Positions 8,967 to 17,374 of a DNA stretch of 64,000 nucleotides are shown here, piece after piece. Made by a program: the position numbers and the translations under genes. This DNA is from Arthrobacter roseus (GTDB lineage Bacteria; Actinomycetota; Actinomycetes; Actinomycetales; Micrococcaceae), in NCBI RefSeq assembly GCF_016907875.1, contig NZ_JAFBCU010000001.1:2232001-2296000 (forward strand). Direction: 5' to 3'. Each line of letters starts with the position of its first letter. The first letter of the stretch is position 1. The notes below the pieces were generated by a model. It searched no databases and was not told the DNA's origin. It worked only from the letters and a program-made list of their open reading frames with translations.

Positions 8967-10579
8967 GCAGAGGTCCTCGCGTAGAGTCGGCTGGTTTCGG
9001 TTTCGGTGGTGTCCGTAGTCGGTGCTAGGGGGAAGTCGGTTCGGTAGTGGGCTCCGAGGGATTCTCTACGGTTTGCGGCCGCGGCAACCAGGAGGCGGGC
9101 AGTTATCAGCAGGTTTTCGTCCTCGTAGTCGGTGACGTGTCTGGTGCCGTGGTGGAGGCTGGACCAGGTGGCAAGCTGTTTGGATGCTGTTCTGAGGCCG
9201 GCGCTGTCCCGGATCACGCCTGCCTTCTCCCACATCAGACGCTGTAGTTCTGCACGGGTGAACGGCTCGGTTGCGGCCGTGGGGAGTTCGCGGAGGCCGA
9301 CGTCGGCTAGCGGCCAGACGCCTGTCATGGGGGCGCCAGCAGCACTGCCAAGACCACCCGAAGTGCCCGCGGCCATGGCCGTGATGGCGCGCTCGGCGAA
9401 GACTAGGCCCTCCAGTAGCGAGTTTGAGGCAAGACGATTCGCGCCGTGAACTCCGGTGCAGGCAGTCTCCCCCACGGCGTAGAGCCCTTCCAGCGAGGTG
9501 CGCCCAAACAGGTCGGTGCGTACGCCGCCCATCCAGTAGTGCGCGGCAGGCACTACTGGAATTGGCTCCGACGTCCAGTCAAAGCCATGATCCGAGGTGA
9601 GCCTGGCCAGCGTGGGGAATCTTTCCGCGAGGTACTCGGGGCGGCCTCGGTCAAGTGCGCGTGCGTCGAGGAAGACGTTGCGTTCTCCGGTCCGTTGGAG
9701 GTGACGCATGATGGATCGTGAGACGACGTCGCGTGGTGCAAGCTCCGCGTCAGGGTGGTAGCCGGTCATGAACCGTTCGCCGGCCGCGTCAAGGAGAACA
9801 GCTCCCTCCCCGCGCAGTGCTTCAGAGATCAGGGGGTTGCCGGGCACATCGAGCGACGTCGGGTGGAACTGGAAGAATTCCAGGTCCGTCAGGGCGGCGC
9901 CCGCCCGCCAGGCGATAGCAACGCCGTCGGCTGTGGCTACGTCCGGATTCGTGTTGTGTTCATACAGTTGGCCGGCCCCGCCCGTCGCGAGCACAACGGC
10001 GTCGGCCGCGAGATGCTGTTCCGATCCCCCCATCAGAACGGTTGCACCAGTAACTTTTCCTTGCCTCACGACGACGTCGATAAGGAACGCATCATCGAGA
10101 ACGGTGATGCGGGGTTCAGCGAGGACGGCGTCAATCAATGCAGAAGCTATGCCTTTTCCGGTGGCGTCGCCACCGCAATGCAGGATCCGCGGCGCTGAAT
10201 GGGCTGCTTCCCTGGTGAGGCAGAGGCGGCCGTCGGCTTCCCGGTCCAGCCGAACACCTTCAGTGAGCAGCGACTGGATACGCGCCGCGGCGTCGCTGCA
10301 GAGTGCATCTACTGCCTCGGTGTTCGCCGTTGATGCCCCGGCCCGAACGGTGTCATCGCTGTGCGCCTGCCAGCTATCCCCCGTGGCGCATTGCCCCTGG
10401 GGAAGGACTGCTGCTATTCCGCCCTGGGCGTGCCAGGTGTTGCTCTGCTGCAACGACGATTTGGTGACCAGCGTGATCGCCGTGCTCGGAAGCATGCGGA
10501 CAGCACACAGGGCAGCGTGGAGACCCGCAATCCCGGTACCGGCGATCAGAAGGTCCTCCGGGTGACCCGCTGGGTTCAT
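8963..10579 (-). CDS. nadB: L-aspartate oxidase
   Basis: FAD enzyme oxidising L-aspartate to iminoaspartate, the first step of de novo NAD synthesis. About 538 residues from the ATG at 10579, which forms an ATGA overlap with the nadA stop. The upstream in-frame extension only reads through nadA and is discarded. Motifs: FAD-binding GTGIAGLHAAL, QQSNTWHAQGGIAAVL, ILHCGGDATGKGI, VVLATGGAGQLYEHNTNP, EFFQFHPTSL with the succinate dehydrogenase-like active site, and FGRTSLEGLYAVGETACTG. The C-terminal helical domain carries RAELQRLMWEKAGVIRD. The product is channelled to NadA encoded just upstream. Confidence 0.96.
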   Translation of the reverse strand: MNPAGHPEDLLIAGTGIAGLHAALCAVRMLPSTAITLVTKSSLQQSNTWHAQGGIAAVLPQGQCATGDSWQAHSDDTVRAGASTANTEAVDALCSDAAARIQSLLTEGVRLDREADGRLCLTREAAHSAPRILHCGGDATGKGIASALIDAVLAEPRITVLDDAFLIDVVVRQGKVTGATVLMGGSEQHLAADAVVLATGGAGQLYEHNTNPDVATADGVAIAWRAGAALTDLEFFQFHPTSLDVPGNPLISEALRGEGAVLLDAAGERFMTGYHPDAELAPRDVVSRSIMRHLQRTGERNVFLDARALDRGRPEYLAERFPTLARLTSDHGFDWTSEPIPVVPAAHYWMGGVRTDLFGRTSLEGLYAVGETACTGVHGANRLASNSLLEGLVFAERAITAMAAGTSGGLGSAAGAPMTGVWPLADVGLRELPTAATEPFTRAELQRLMWEKAGVIRDSAGLRTASKQLATWSSLHHGTRHVTDYEDENLLITARLLVAAAANRRESLGAHYRTDFPLAPTTDTTETETSRLYARTSA

Positions 10580-11871
10580 GGCTTCGCCGCCAACATCCGT
10601 TCCAGTGCCGTTCGTGCAGGACCGGCTACGGCATCCGGGACCTTGATCTGGTTGAGGACTTCTCCACGAACCAGTCCTTCCAGAACCCACGCGAGGTAGC
10701 CAGGGTGGATGCGGTACATAGTGGAGCACGGGCAGATGACTGGATCTAGACAGAAGATGGTGTGTTCGGGATGTTCGGCAGCAAGACGGTTGACCATGTT
10801 GATTTCGGTGCCCACCGCAAAGGTGGTTCCGGGCGCTGCTGCTGCAATAGCTTTGCGGATGTAGTCGGTACTACCGGATTCATCGGCGGCATCCACCACG
10901 GGCATGGGGCACTCGGGGTGCACAATGACACGGACATCCGGGAAGTCCTTGCGCGCCTTCTCGATCTGGGCCACTGTGAAGCGCTTGTGAACGGAGCAGA
11001 AGCCATGCCAGAGAATGACGCGGGAATCCTGCAGGCCCTCTTCTGAGTTGCCACCCAGCGCCTTCCGCGGATTCCACATGGGCATCTGTTCCAGCGGCAC
11101 GCCCATGGCCTTGGCTGTGTTGCGGCCCAGATGCTGATCAGGGAAGAACAGGACGCGCTGTCCGCGCTCGAAGGCCCATTCAAGGACCGTTGAGGCGTTG
11201 GACGAGGTACATACTATTCCGCCGTGTTCGCCGCAGAAACCCTTGAGCGCGGCGGAGGAGTTCATGTATGTCACGGGTATGACCGGCACACGGCCATCCG
11301 CATCGGGCTCAGTGCCAAAGACGTCTTCGAGTTGCTCCCAGCATTCGGTTACAGAATCTATGTCCGCCATGTCCGCCATGGAGCAACCCGCAGCCAGATT
11401 GGGCAGGATGACCGCCTGGTCTTCCTGTGATAGCAGGTCCGCGGTCTCAGCCATGAAGTGCACCCCGCAGAAGACGATTGCCTCGGCCTCGGTGCGCTCG
11501 GTCGCGGCACGGGCGAGCTGGAAGGAGTCCCCCACGAAATCTGCGTAACGGACCACTTCATCACGCTGGTAGAAGTGGCCGAGCATGACCACCCTGTCCC
11601 CGAGCGCTTCCTTCGCCGCCATGATGCGGTGGTGGAGTTCGTCGTCGTGCGCGTCCCGGTACTCCTGAGGGAGGCTCCCCTGTCTGGGGGTGGTCGAGGG
11701 AATGGCATCCGCCACCGACGCCCCCGGACCATAGGACGGCGCACCGTCGTCGAAGTTCCAGGGAGCCGAGGCTAGCTCGGGGCTACAGGTTCCGGCTGAT
11801 GCCCGGCTCTCAAGGTTTTGTTCTGCTTCTTGACGTGTGATCAGCTGCACGGCGGTGTTGACGCTGCTCAT
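10576..11871 (-). CDS. nadA: Quinolinate synthase A
   Basis: [4Fe-4S] enzyme condensing iminoaspartate with dihydroxyacetone phosphate to quinolinate. The 431-residue length, with an N-terminal extension of about 80 residues, is normal for actinobacteria. The first conserved block is ALGDRVVMLGHFYQRDEVV. Candidate cluster cysteines lie in AAGCSMADMAD, in the central VCTSSNAS/HPECPMP region and in the C-terminal DPVICPCSTMYRIHPGYL. The start forms an ATGA overlap with the upstream NrtR-like gene and the stop overlaps nadB. The cysteine desulfurase at the end of the operon probably supplies its cluster. Confidence 0.96.
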   Translation of the reverse strand: MSSVNTAVQLITRQEAEQNLESRASAGTCSPELASAPWNFDDGAPSYGPGASVADAIPSTTPRQGSLPQEYRDAHDDELHHRIMAAKEALGDRVVMLGHFYQRDEVVRYADFVGDSFQLARAATERTEAEAIVFCGVHFMAETADLLSQEDQAVILPNLAAGCSMADMADIDSVTECWEQLEDVFGTEPDADGRVPVIPVTYMNSSAALKGFCGEHGGIVCTSSNASTVLEWAFERGQRVLFFPDQHLGRNTAKAMGVPLEQMPMWNPRKALGGNSEEGLQDSRVILWHGFCSVHKRFTVAQIEKARKDFPDVRVIVHPECPMPVVDAADESGSTDYIRKAIAAAAPGTTFAVGTEINMVNRLAAEHPEHTIFCLDPVICPCSTMYRIHPGYLAWVLEGLVRGEVLNQIKVPDAVAGPARTALERMLAAKP

Positions 11872-12614
11872 GAGTTGCTCCGATGTTCGCTTTCGGTGGT
11901 GGATGGAACGGAATTCGTGTCAGAGGGTGTTTCTGCGGGGTCACTGCCGGTATAGCGGTACAGGCGCGGCGGTCGGTGTCGACCGCCTTGAAGGAACTCG
12001 TCCGTGGGTTCGATATCTACTGTGGCGCGGAGCTGCCGGCGAAAGTTTGCCGGATCCAGCGGCCGGTTCAGGACTGCCTCATACACTTCCCGCACCTGTG
12101 CCAGCGTGAACGTGGGGCCAAGGAAGTTATACGCTATTGAGCCGTACTCCATTTTGTTGCGTAGCCGCCACAATGCATAGCGGACAATCTCGTTGTGATC
12201 GAACGCCAGCTCGTCCAGATCATCTGCTCTAAACCACCGCACGTTCTCGGATTCTTGCGCCAGAGCGGCGATGTCCTGCTGAAGCAGCGCCCAGTAGACG
12301 ATGGAGACCAGCCGCTGCCCCGGTGAGCGGTCAAGACCCCCAAAGGCGTAGAGCTGTTCGAGATACCGTGGAGAGAGACCTGTGGTGTCCGCGAGATTCC
12401 GCGCCGCTGCATCTGAGAGCGACTCGTCGTGGCCCAGGGGCCCGCCCGGCAACGCCCACATCTTCAGGTGCGGCTGGCGTACACGGCGGACCAGCGGGAG
12501 CCACAAAGTGGGCCTTCCTGAACCGGTGCTGGGACGCAGCGCGAAGATCACCGTGGAGATCGCCAGGCCAGGAGTAGCCTGGCGGCGCTCCGAGACGTTG
12601 GCGCTGGTGAACAC
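11868..12614 (-). CDS. nrtR: NrtR-like NAD biosynthesis regulator (Nudix + winged helix)
   Basis: A 248-residue protein with an N-terminal Nudix fold and a C-terminal winged helix, the layout of NrtR, a repressor of NAD genes that binds ADP-ribose. The Nudix box aligns with the G-x5-E-x7-R spacing but the catalytic REUxEE stretch reads RNLADT, so hydrolase activity is probably lost, as in regulatory members. The DNA-binding half is recognisable from IAYNFLGPTFTLAQVREVYEAVL and DPANFRRQL. It uses a GTG start and overlaps nadA by ATGA, making it the first gene of the NAD operon and so probably self-regulated through the palindrome at 12655-12679. The last 40 residues are Ser/Thr-rich and likely disordered. 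Confidence 0.85.
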   Translation of the reverse strand: MFTSANVSERRQATPGLAISTVIFALRPSTGSGRPTLWLPLVRRVRQPHLKMWALPGGPLGHDESLSDAAARNLADTTGLSPRYLEQLYAFGGLDRSPGQRLVSIVYWALLQQDIAALAQESENVRWFRADDLDELAFDHNEIVRYALWRLRNKMEYGSIAYNFLGPTFTLAQVREVYEAVLNRPLDPANFRRQLRATVDIEPTDEFLQGGRHRPPRLYRYTGSDPAETPSDTNSVPSTTESEHRSNS

Positions 12615-12654
12615 GGGAACCCTGTCGAAGGAGGGACGGCGCTTTCACGCCGCT

Positions 12655-12679
12655 AGTAACGGTCAGTATGACCATAACT
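12655..12679. promoter_or_regulatory. Candidate NrtR operator (25-bp imperfect palindrome)
   Basis: The perfect core GGTCA-GTA-TGACC at 12661-12673 is flanked by near-symmetrical AGTAAC and ATAACT, so 9 of 11 positions per arm pair. It lies 41 bases upstream of the GTG of the NrtR-like gene, where an autoregulatory operator for the NAD operon would be expected. Assignment to this regulator is by position only. Confidence 0.45.
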
Positions 12680-12738
12680 CACTTTTGGGACTATTCGTTA
12701 ATCTAAAAACATAGCGGCTTGTTCACCGCACCCCGTCT

Positions 12739-13218
12739 CTACCGAGGGTCCAGACCCGCCGCCGCCTGAGTCAGTGGAAGAGTGCGTCCATCAAAATGGG
12801 TATTGAGAACAATGACAGTAGAGGACCGCACAATGGTGTCGGTGGCAATAATGGAGTCAATGACCCGCTGAAGGTCTGAATTGGACCGCGCTGCCACCCG
12901 CGCCATCAGGTCACTTTCTCCGGACACCGTATGGATTTCTTGAATCTCAGGGATCTTCTCCAGCGCCTCGGCGACGGCGTCGTGCCCCTTGTCTTGGCGG
13001 ATGGCCAGAGCGCAGTAGGCCACCACGTTGTATCCAAGCGCCACCGGATCCACGCGAGGCCCCCACCCGGAAATGACGCCAGACCTCTGCATGCGGTCAA
13101 GGCGCGACTGCACCGTGGCCCGGGCAACTTTCAATAAGCGTGAGGCTTCAAGAACGCTCATCCGGGGGTCATCGGTGAAAAGCGTGATGATGCGTGCATC
13201 GAGCTGGTCGATCTCCAT
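12739..13218 (-). CDS. AsnC/Lrp-family transcriptional regulator
   Basis: A 159-residue feast/famine regulator: N-terminal HTH (LDARIITLFTDDPRMSVLEASRLL, recognition helix VARATVQSRLDRMQRSGVI) followed by the ligand-binding RAM domain (VVAYCALAIRQDKGHDAVAEAL through the gate segment VSGESDLMARVAA). The start at 13218 is set by GAGGAGG five bases upstream; an ATG eight codons earlier lacks a ribosome binding site. It is divergent from an amino acid permease and the shared intergenic region holds two copies of TGTACAGAGTG, so it most likely controls that permease in response to an amino acid. Confidence 0.9.
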   Translation of the reverse strand: MEIDQLDARIITLFTDDPRMSVLEASRLLKVARATVQSRLDRMQRSGVISGWGPRVDPVALGYNVVAYCALAIRQDKGHDAVAEALEKIPEIQEIHTVSGESDLMARVAARSNSDLQRVIDSIIATDTIVRSSTVIVLNTHFDGRTLPLTQAAAGLDPR

Positions 13219-13267
13219 GGTCCTCCTCGAGGGAACAGACACCTAGCCGGTTCCACGTAAGTCAAAG

Positions 13268-13311
13268 TGTACAGAGTGACCTCACATGGACTACTTCTTT
13301 TGTACAGAGTG
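13268..13311. promoter_or_regulatory. Phased direct repeats, candidate AsnC/Lrp operator
   Basis: Two exact copies of TGTACAGAGTG lie at 13268-13278 and 13301-13311, 33 bases apart start to start, close to three helical turns. They sit in the 160-base gap between the divergent AsnC/Lrp gene and the permease. Each begins with the self-complementary TGTACA. Lrp-type octamers commonly bind such phased repeats; identity of the binding protein is inferred from position. Confidence 0.4.
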
Positions 13312-13378
13312 GTTATGACCTCCGTCACGATTTGCACGAAGACCGGAGCAGTGTTTAGGGTCACTGGGGCCGCCCACT

Positions 13379-14836
13379 ATGGATGACCAACACAATCCTT
13401 TGTCGAAAGTGCGGCACATGACCACGAGCTCCCTGAACAATCCGGAAACGACCGGCGTCGTGGAGTCGTCGCCGCAATCCACCAACAGTGGATCCATGAA
13501 GCCCCGACAGCTCATCATGATGGGGCTCGGCAGCGCCATTGGCGCAGGCCTGTTTCTGGGAGCAGGTGTCGGCGTTCAGGCAGCAGGGCCAGCCGTCCTG
13601 ATCGCGTACCTCATCGCTGGAACGCTGATCATCATTGTGATGCAGGCGCTCGGTGAAATGGCTGCTGCCAATCCCAACAGCGGTGCGTTCTCCGTTTACT
13701 GCGCCAAAGCCATGGGCACTACCGCCGGAGCTACCATCGGCTGGCTCTGGTGGGTCCAGCTGGTCATTGTCATCGCTGCGGAAGCCGTCGGGGCCGCCGG
13801 TCTGCTGGCGGGGATCTGGCCGGTGATGCCCGCAGGCATCATGGCGTTGATCTTCATGATTCTCTTCACCGCCGTCAACCTTTTGGGGGTGAAGAACTTC
13901 GGCGAATTTGAGTTCTGGTTCGCCATCCTGAAAGTGGCCGCCATTGTCATTTTCCTGGGCATCGGCGCGGCGCTTATCCTCGGACTGTTGCCGGACGTTC
14001 CCTCTCCGGGATTCTCCAACCTGTTCGGCGGCGACGGCTTTGCCCCCGCAGGAATAGGCGGTATCGCCGCAGGCCTGCTCGTGGTGGTCTTCGCGTTCGG
14101 CGGCACAGAAATCGTCAGTGTGGCGGCTGCAGAAACTGAAGACCCCTCACGCAGCGTCCGCAGTGCCGTCCGCACAGTCGTCTGGCGGATCATGGTGTTC
14201 TACATCGGTTCCGTATTCGTCATTGTCATGGTGGTGCCCTGGACCTCAGATGCGCTCAGTTCACCGTTCGCGGCTGTACTGTCTATCGCATCGATTCCAG
14301 GCGCAGACACAGCGATCACCCTCGTGGCCGTCGTCGCGCTCCTCTCAGCGCTGAACGCCAATCTCTATGGCGCATCCCGGATGATCTTCTCGCTGTCAGA
14401 ACGCACCGAAGCGCCTGTCTTCCTCAGCCGACGCAACCGTCTGAACGTGCCCGTCGCAGCGGTCCTTGCATCAGTGGTCTTTGGGTTCATGGCCACCGGG
14501 CTTGAGCTTCTCTTCCCTGAAATGGTGCTTCCACTTCTGCTCAACATCGTGGGCTCCACCTGCCTGGTGGTCTGGGGGTCGGCACTGATCTCTCAGATCA
14601 TCCTCCGTCGGCGCGCTGACCGCGACGGAACCGAGCTCCCCATGCGAATGGCAGCATTCCCCGCATTGTCCTATCTCGGCGTCGCCCTGCTGGTGGGGAT
14701 CCTAACCATCGGTTTCCTTGCGGAAACCACTCGAATCCAGCTGTTGTCCACGTTTGTCCTCGTGGCGGTCATTGCCGTCTTGAGCAGGGCTAATGCACGA
14801 CGCCGGGCCGGAGTATCCGGTAGGGTCACGCAGTAG
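13379..14836 (+). CDS. Amino acid permease (APC superfamily)
   Basis: A 485-residue integral membrane transporter with about 12 TM segments, of the amino acid transporter (AAT/GABA permease) branch. The N-terminal consensus helix KPRQLIMMGLGSAIGAGLFLGAG carries the GSAIGAGLF substrate-binding bend, followed by LGEMAAANPNSGAFSVY. The AAAETEDPSRSVRSAVRTVVWRI loop and the YGASRMIFSLSERTEAP block are also typical. Two starts are possible, 13379 and an ATG at 13418; neither has a strong ribosome binding site, so the first 13 residues are uncertain. It is divergent from the AsnC/Lrp regulator. Substrate is not determinable; small neutral or aromatic amino acids are common for the family. It ends two bases from the convergent LamG gene. 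Confidence 0.9.
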   Translation: MDDQHNPLSKVRHMTTSSLNNPETTGVVESSPQSTNSGSMKPRQLIMMGLGSAIGAGLFLGAGVGVQAAGPAVLIAYLIAGTLIIIVMQALGEMAAANPNSGAFSVYCAKAMGTTAGATIGWLWWVQLVIVIAAEAVGAAGLLAGIWPVMPAGIMALIFMILFTAVNLLGVKNFGEFEFWFAILKVAAIVIFLGIGAALILGLLPDVPSPGFSNLFGGDGFAPAGIGGIAAGLLVVVFAFGGTEIVSVAAAETEDPSRSVRSAVRTVVWRIMVFYIGSVFVIVMVVPWTSDALSSPFAAVLSIASIPGADTAITLVAVVALLSALNANLYGASRMIFSLSERTEAPVFLSRRNRLNVPVAAVLASVVFGFMATGLELLFPEMVLPLLLNIVGSTCLVVWGSALISQIILRRRADRDGTELPMRMAAFPALSYLGVALLVGILTIGFLAETTRIQLLSTFVLVAVIAVLSRANARRRAGVSGRVTQ

Positions 14837-14838
14837 AC

Positions 14839-15732
14839 TCAGCGGCCGGCGATATAGTGTGCTTGGATCTGCGCCGCGGTCAGCGCCGATAAGTAGACGG
14901 CAGCTTCATCAACGTTGCCGCCGAATGCGTCGCTGGAGGGAAATCCAGGCCAGTCCCTTACCGAATCGCTACCTACGCGCCAGTATCCGGTGCTAAAAGT
15001 ATTATCTGCCTGCGTGACGTTTGGAATGCAGGTCATCCGCACTGCATCAACGTATAAGCACATGCCTGCGCTGGAGAGCGTGCCCGTGGCCATATGCCAT
15101 GTGTTGTCATTGAAGCTGGCGAAACTGTAGATAGTTTTGTAGGAACCGGGATAGACGCCAAAGTACACGCGCCCCTGGTTATCCAGATAGATGTGGCGGT
15201 CTACATAGGAGACGCCGGTGAGTGAACGGCTCAGGCCGAAAATCCTGCCGCCCCTGGTTGTGGTGGTCTTGAACCAGATCTCGATGGTGAACGTATTGGG
15301 CGGGGTGACTGCCCCCGAGGAAATCAGACCGTAGTTCTGATCGTTCTGCGTTTTGGAACCGTAATCATAGAGCTGAATCCACTTCCCCAGACCATCACGC
15401 GAGCATGCGTCGTCGCTGGTGGTGGTGCCCGCAGTGATGCTACCGGATCCGCCCCTGTAGTACTGTCCGTTACGGCCAGTTCCCGAACTGTCGAGACCGA
15501 TATTTTGGGTGTTATCGAACTTGTAATAGAGGTACGGACTCTTTGCCAGGACCGCCGCATTGCACGTGAAGTACGGATTACTGGCCGCAGTGTTTGCGCT
15601 ATTCGTGACCTTGGCGGTGAACCCCGCCGAGCTCGACGGCATCAGCTGGGCAGTCAGGCACAGCACCAGAGCGAGCGCGAGAGTGACCATTCCCAGAGCA
15701 CGGCTTCTTTTCTCGACTCCGATAAGAATCAT
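14839..15732 (-). CDS. Secreted LamG/concanavalin-like protein, SipW-type signal
   Basis: A 297-residue exported protein. Residues 1-37 form a positively charged, hydrophobic signal segment, followed at once by FTAKVTNSANTAAS, nearly identical to the segment after the signal of the TasA-like protein two genes upstream. The rest is a LamG/jelly-roll lectin-like fold: YLYYKFDN near 68, FTIEIWFKTTTTRGGRIFGL, DRHIYLDNQGRVYFGVY, NDNTWHMATGTLSSAGMCLYVD, and the closing FGGNVDEAAVYLSALTAAQIQAHY. Such domains bind sugars or proteins at the surface; no catalytic motif is seen. It overlaps the signal peptidase gene by ATGA and should be co-translated and processed by it. Confidence 0.82.
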   Translation of the reverse strand: MILIGVEKRSRALGMVTLALALVLCLTAQLMPSSSAGFTAKVTNSANTAASNPYFTCNAAVLAKSPYLYYKFDNTQNIGLDSSGTGRNGQYYRGGSGSITAGTTTSDDACSRDGLGKWIQLYDYGSKTQNDQNYGLISSGAVTPPNTFTIEIWFKTTTTRGGRIFGLSRSLTGVSYVDRHIYLDNQGRVYFGVYPGSYKTIYSFASFNDNTWHMATGTLSSAGMCLYVDAVRMTCIPNVTQADNTFSTGYWRVGSDSVRDWPGFPSSDAFGGNVDEAAVYLSALTAAQIQAHYIAGR

Positions 15733-16694
15733 GCCGCAGTCCCTTCGGTAGCTCCGTGGGTGTCGGCATCTTCTTCAGCGACCGGTGGAAGACCAACAAC
15801 GAGACACCACAAGAGGGGAACCACGCAGACCACGGCAAGCACCGCCCAACCAGCAGGGCCCAAATCCAAGGACGACGCCAGATGGTACTCACCGCTCTCC
15901 GTCAATGAGGGTACTAAGACGGTGCCCACTTCCCCGCTGACCAGCTGTGTACTGGTTCCGCCGTTCGCCTCCACAGAGATGGGCAACATGCCAGTGGAAA
16001 CGGCGGTCACCTCTACACCGCCCTCTTGCGCCCTCGTGGTCAGGACGTCCAGTCCAACAAACGGCCGGAGCACCACTGCCGGGATCGACACAACCAAGGA
16101 CAGTCCGAGAATGCGCCACGCTGTCCGTTGACCGGCATCAGAAACCAGCCGCGTCAGAAACCACAGGAGACAGGAACCAACGAGCACCATAGGCAGAGCA
16201 CGGATCAGCCAACCGACCCCCGGAAGCACGCTCTGAGCTTCGCCCACAATATCGTTTTCATGGAGTATCCACGGATCGGCGGCGCCGTTGATGTCGCCTC
16301 GCGTGTGCAGGCCGCCGCCCTCCGCCGCGGCCTCAACCCGGTGCGTGTACACCTGGCTCGGTGCGGGCGGCGGGCGGAACGTGACAATGTCCCCCACCTC
16401 GAGGTCAGCCAGATCCACAGGCGCTGTAACAATGAGAGTCCCCACCGGTGCTGCCTCCCCCATGGATGGAGTACTAATGATGAACCACCTCATCCCGCCG
16501 AGGTAGCCGAGCGCAGCCACCAACACCAAGAGCCCGACGACGAGGGCCAGAAATATGGGGAGGAGCACCTTTGCACTGGGCCGTGAGGGTTTACCGGTGC
16601 GTCGCCGGGCGCTCGTCCCGCGCTCAAGCATGGCAACAGTGTTGGAGCCCGTCATTTCCGGCTCCAACAACATCTGACGCTCGAGGATCCCCAC
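15729..16694 (-). CDS. SipW-type (ER-like) signal peptidase I
   Basis: Membrane peptidase of 321 residues from the GTG at 16694; ATGs at 16673 and 16655 are alternatives, the last preceded by GGAG. After a cytoplasmic tail, a TM segment (about 43-65) leads into the catalytic domain with STPSMGEAAPVG (nucleophile S77), VDLADLEVGDIVTF, and YTHRV, where a histidine (about 118) replaces the bacterial lysine; TRGDINGAADPW carries the expected aspartate. This Ser-His arrangement marks the SipW/ER branch. Two more TM segments follow near 145-165 and 185-205, a roughly 75-residue external region, and a final TM near 290-310. It is flanked by two proteins sharing an FTA-x2-TN-x2-NTAAS segment, its probable substrates. 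Confidence 0.87.
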   Translation of the reverse strand: MGILERQMLLEPEMTGSNTVAMLERGTSARRRTGKPSRPSAKVLLPIFLALVVGLLVLVAALGYLGGMRWFIISTPSMGEAAPVGTLIVTAPVDLADLEVGDIVTFRPPPAPSQVYTHRVEAAAEGGGLHTRGDINGAADPWILHENDIVGEAQSVLPGVGWLIRALPMVLVGSCLLWFLTRLVSDAGQRTAWRILGLSLVVSIPAVVLRPFVGLDVLTTRAQEGGVEVTAVSTGMLPISVEANGGTSTQLVSGEVGTVLVPSLTESGEYHLASSLDLGPAGWAVLAVVCVVPLLWCLVVGLPPVAEEDADTHGATEGTAA

Positions 16695-16729
16695 AATTGC
16701 TCTCTAGTGGTTATGGAATTCAGGACTTC

Positions 16730-17374
16730 CTACGTGCTGAAGGTCCAGACCAACGGCATCGATGCTTGAAGCCCCTGGTACGTGTCACCCGCGGCCGCAT
16801 CCAGGGTGACATCGAAAGTGAACGGAACACTGACTCCGGCTGCGGGGGCAGGAGGCATGGTGATTGCGGGCGTGGACGCGGCAAGTCCAGCCAGCGTCCC
16901 GGTGAACACCGTGGCCGCTCCTGACTTGATGACAATATTCATCTTTGCGCACAGATCAGTAGCAGTCCCGCTATAGGTGCCTACCTTCGCTTGAGTGCAG
17001 GCCGCCGGGGTCAGCGTGAACGTGCTCGCTGGTGCGGTTCCTACGTTCTGAATGTTGATCTGTGTGGTGACCTTCGTTCCGGGCAGCATGGCGTTACTCC
17101 CACCGAACTTATTGATGGTGGAGCAAGTGGCCGCGTTATTCGTGACAGTGGTCCCGATCCCGGTGCTCAGACACTCTTTGACTCCATCCGAGCTGGTCTC
17201 CTTCATGATGAGGGATCCGGACGCGGCGGTGTTGGTGTTATTGGTAATCTGTGCTGTGAAGGCAGACAGTGTTCCCGTCATGGACAGGGACAGCAAAAGA
17301 GTGCCGAGAACGCCGGCAGCCAGAACTGCGGGAGTAAAACGGCGGCGTTTTAGGCGCGAGTGTGAAGCCGACAT
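16730..17374 (-). CDS. TasA/camelysin-like secreted protein
   Basis: A 214-residue exported protein with a basic N-terminus, hydrophobic segment at about 14-38, and FTAQITNNTNTAAS directly after, the segment typical of SipW-dependent precursors. The mature part is Thr/Ala-rich, predicted beta, with four cysteines (in KECLST, ATCSTI, AACTQA and DLCAKM) that could pair outside the cell. It ends with VPFTFDVTLDAAAGDTYQGL, a pattern seen in TasA-like subunits. GAAGGG lies nine bases upstream of the ATG. First gene of the TasA-like / SipW / LamG locus; probably a surface fibre or coat subunit. Family assignment rests on signal, length and context more than on strong sequence identity. Confidence 0.78.
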   Translation of the reverse strand: MSASHSRLKRRRFTPAVLAAGVLGTLLLSLSMTGTLSAFTAQITNNTNTAASGSLIMKETSSDGVKECLSTGIGTTVTNNAATCSTINKFGGSNAMLPGTKVTTQINIQNVGTAPASTFTLTPAACTQAKVGTYSGTATDLCAKMNIVIKSGAATVFTGTLAGLAASTPAITMPPAPAAGVSVPFTFDVTLDAAAGDTYQGLQASMPLVWTFST

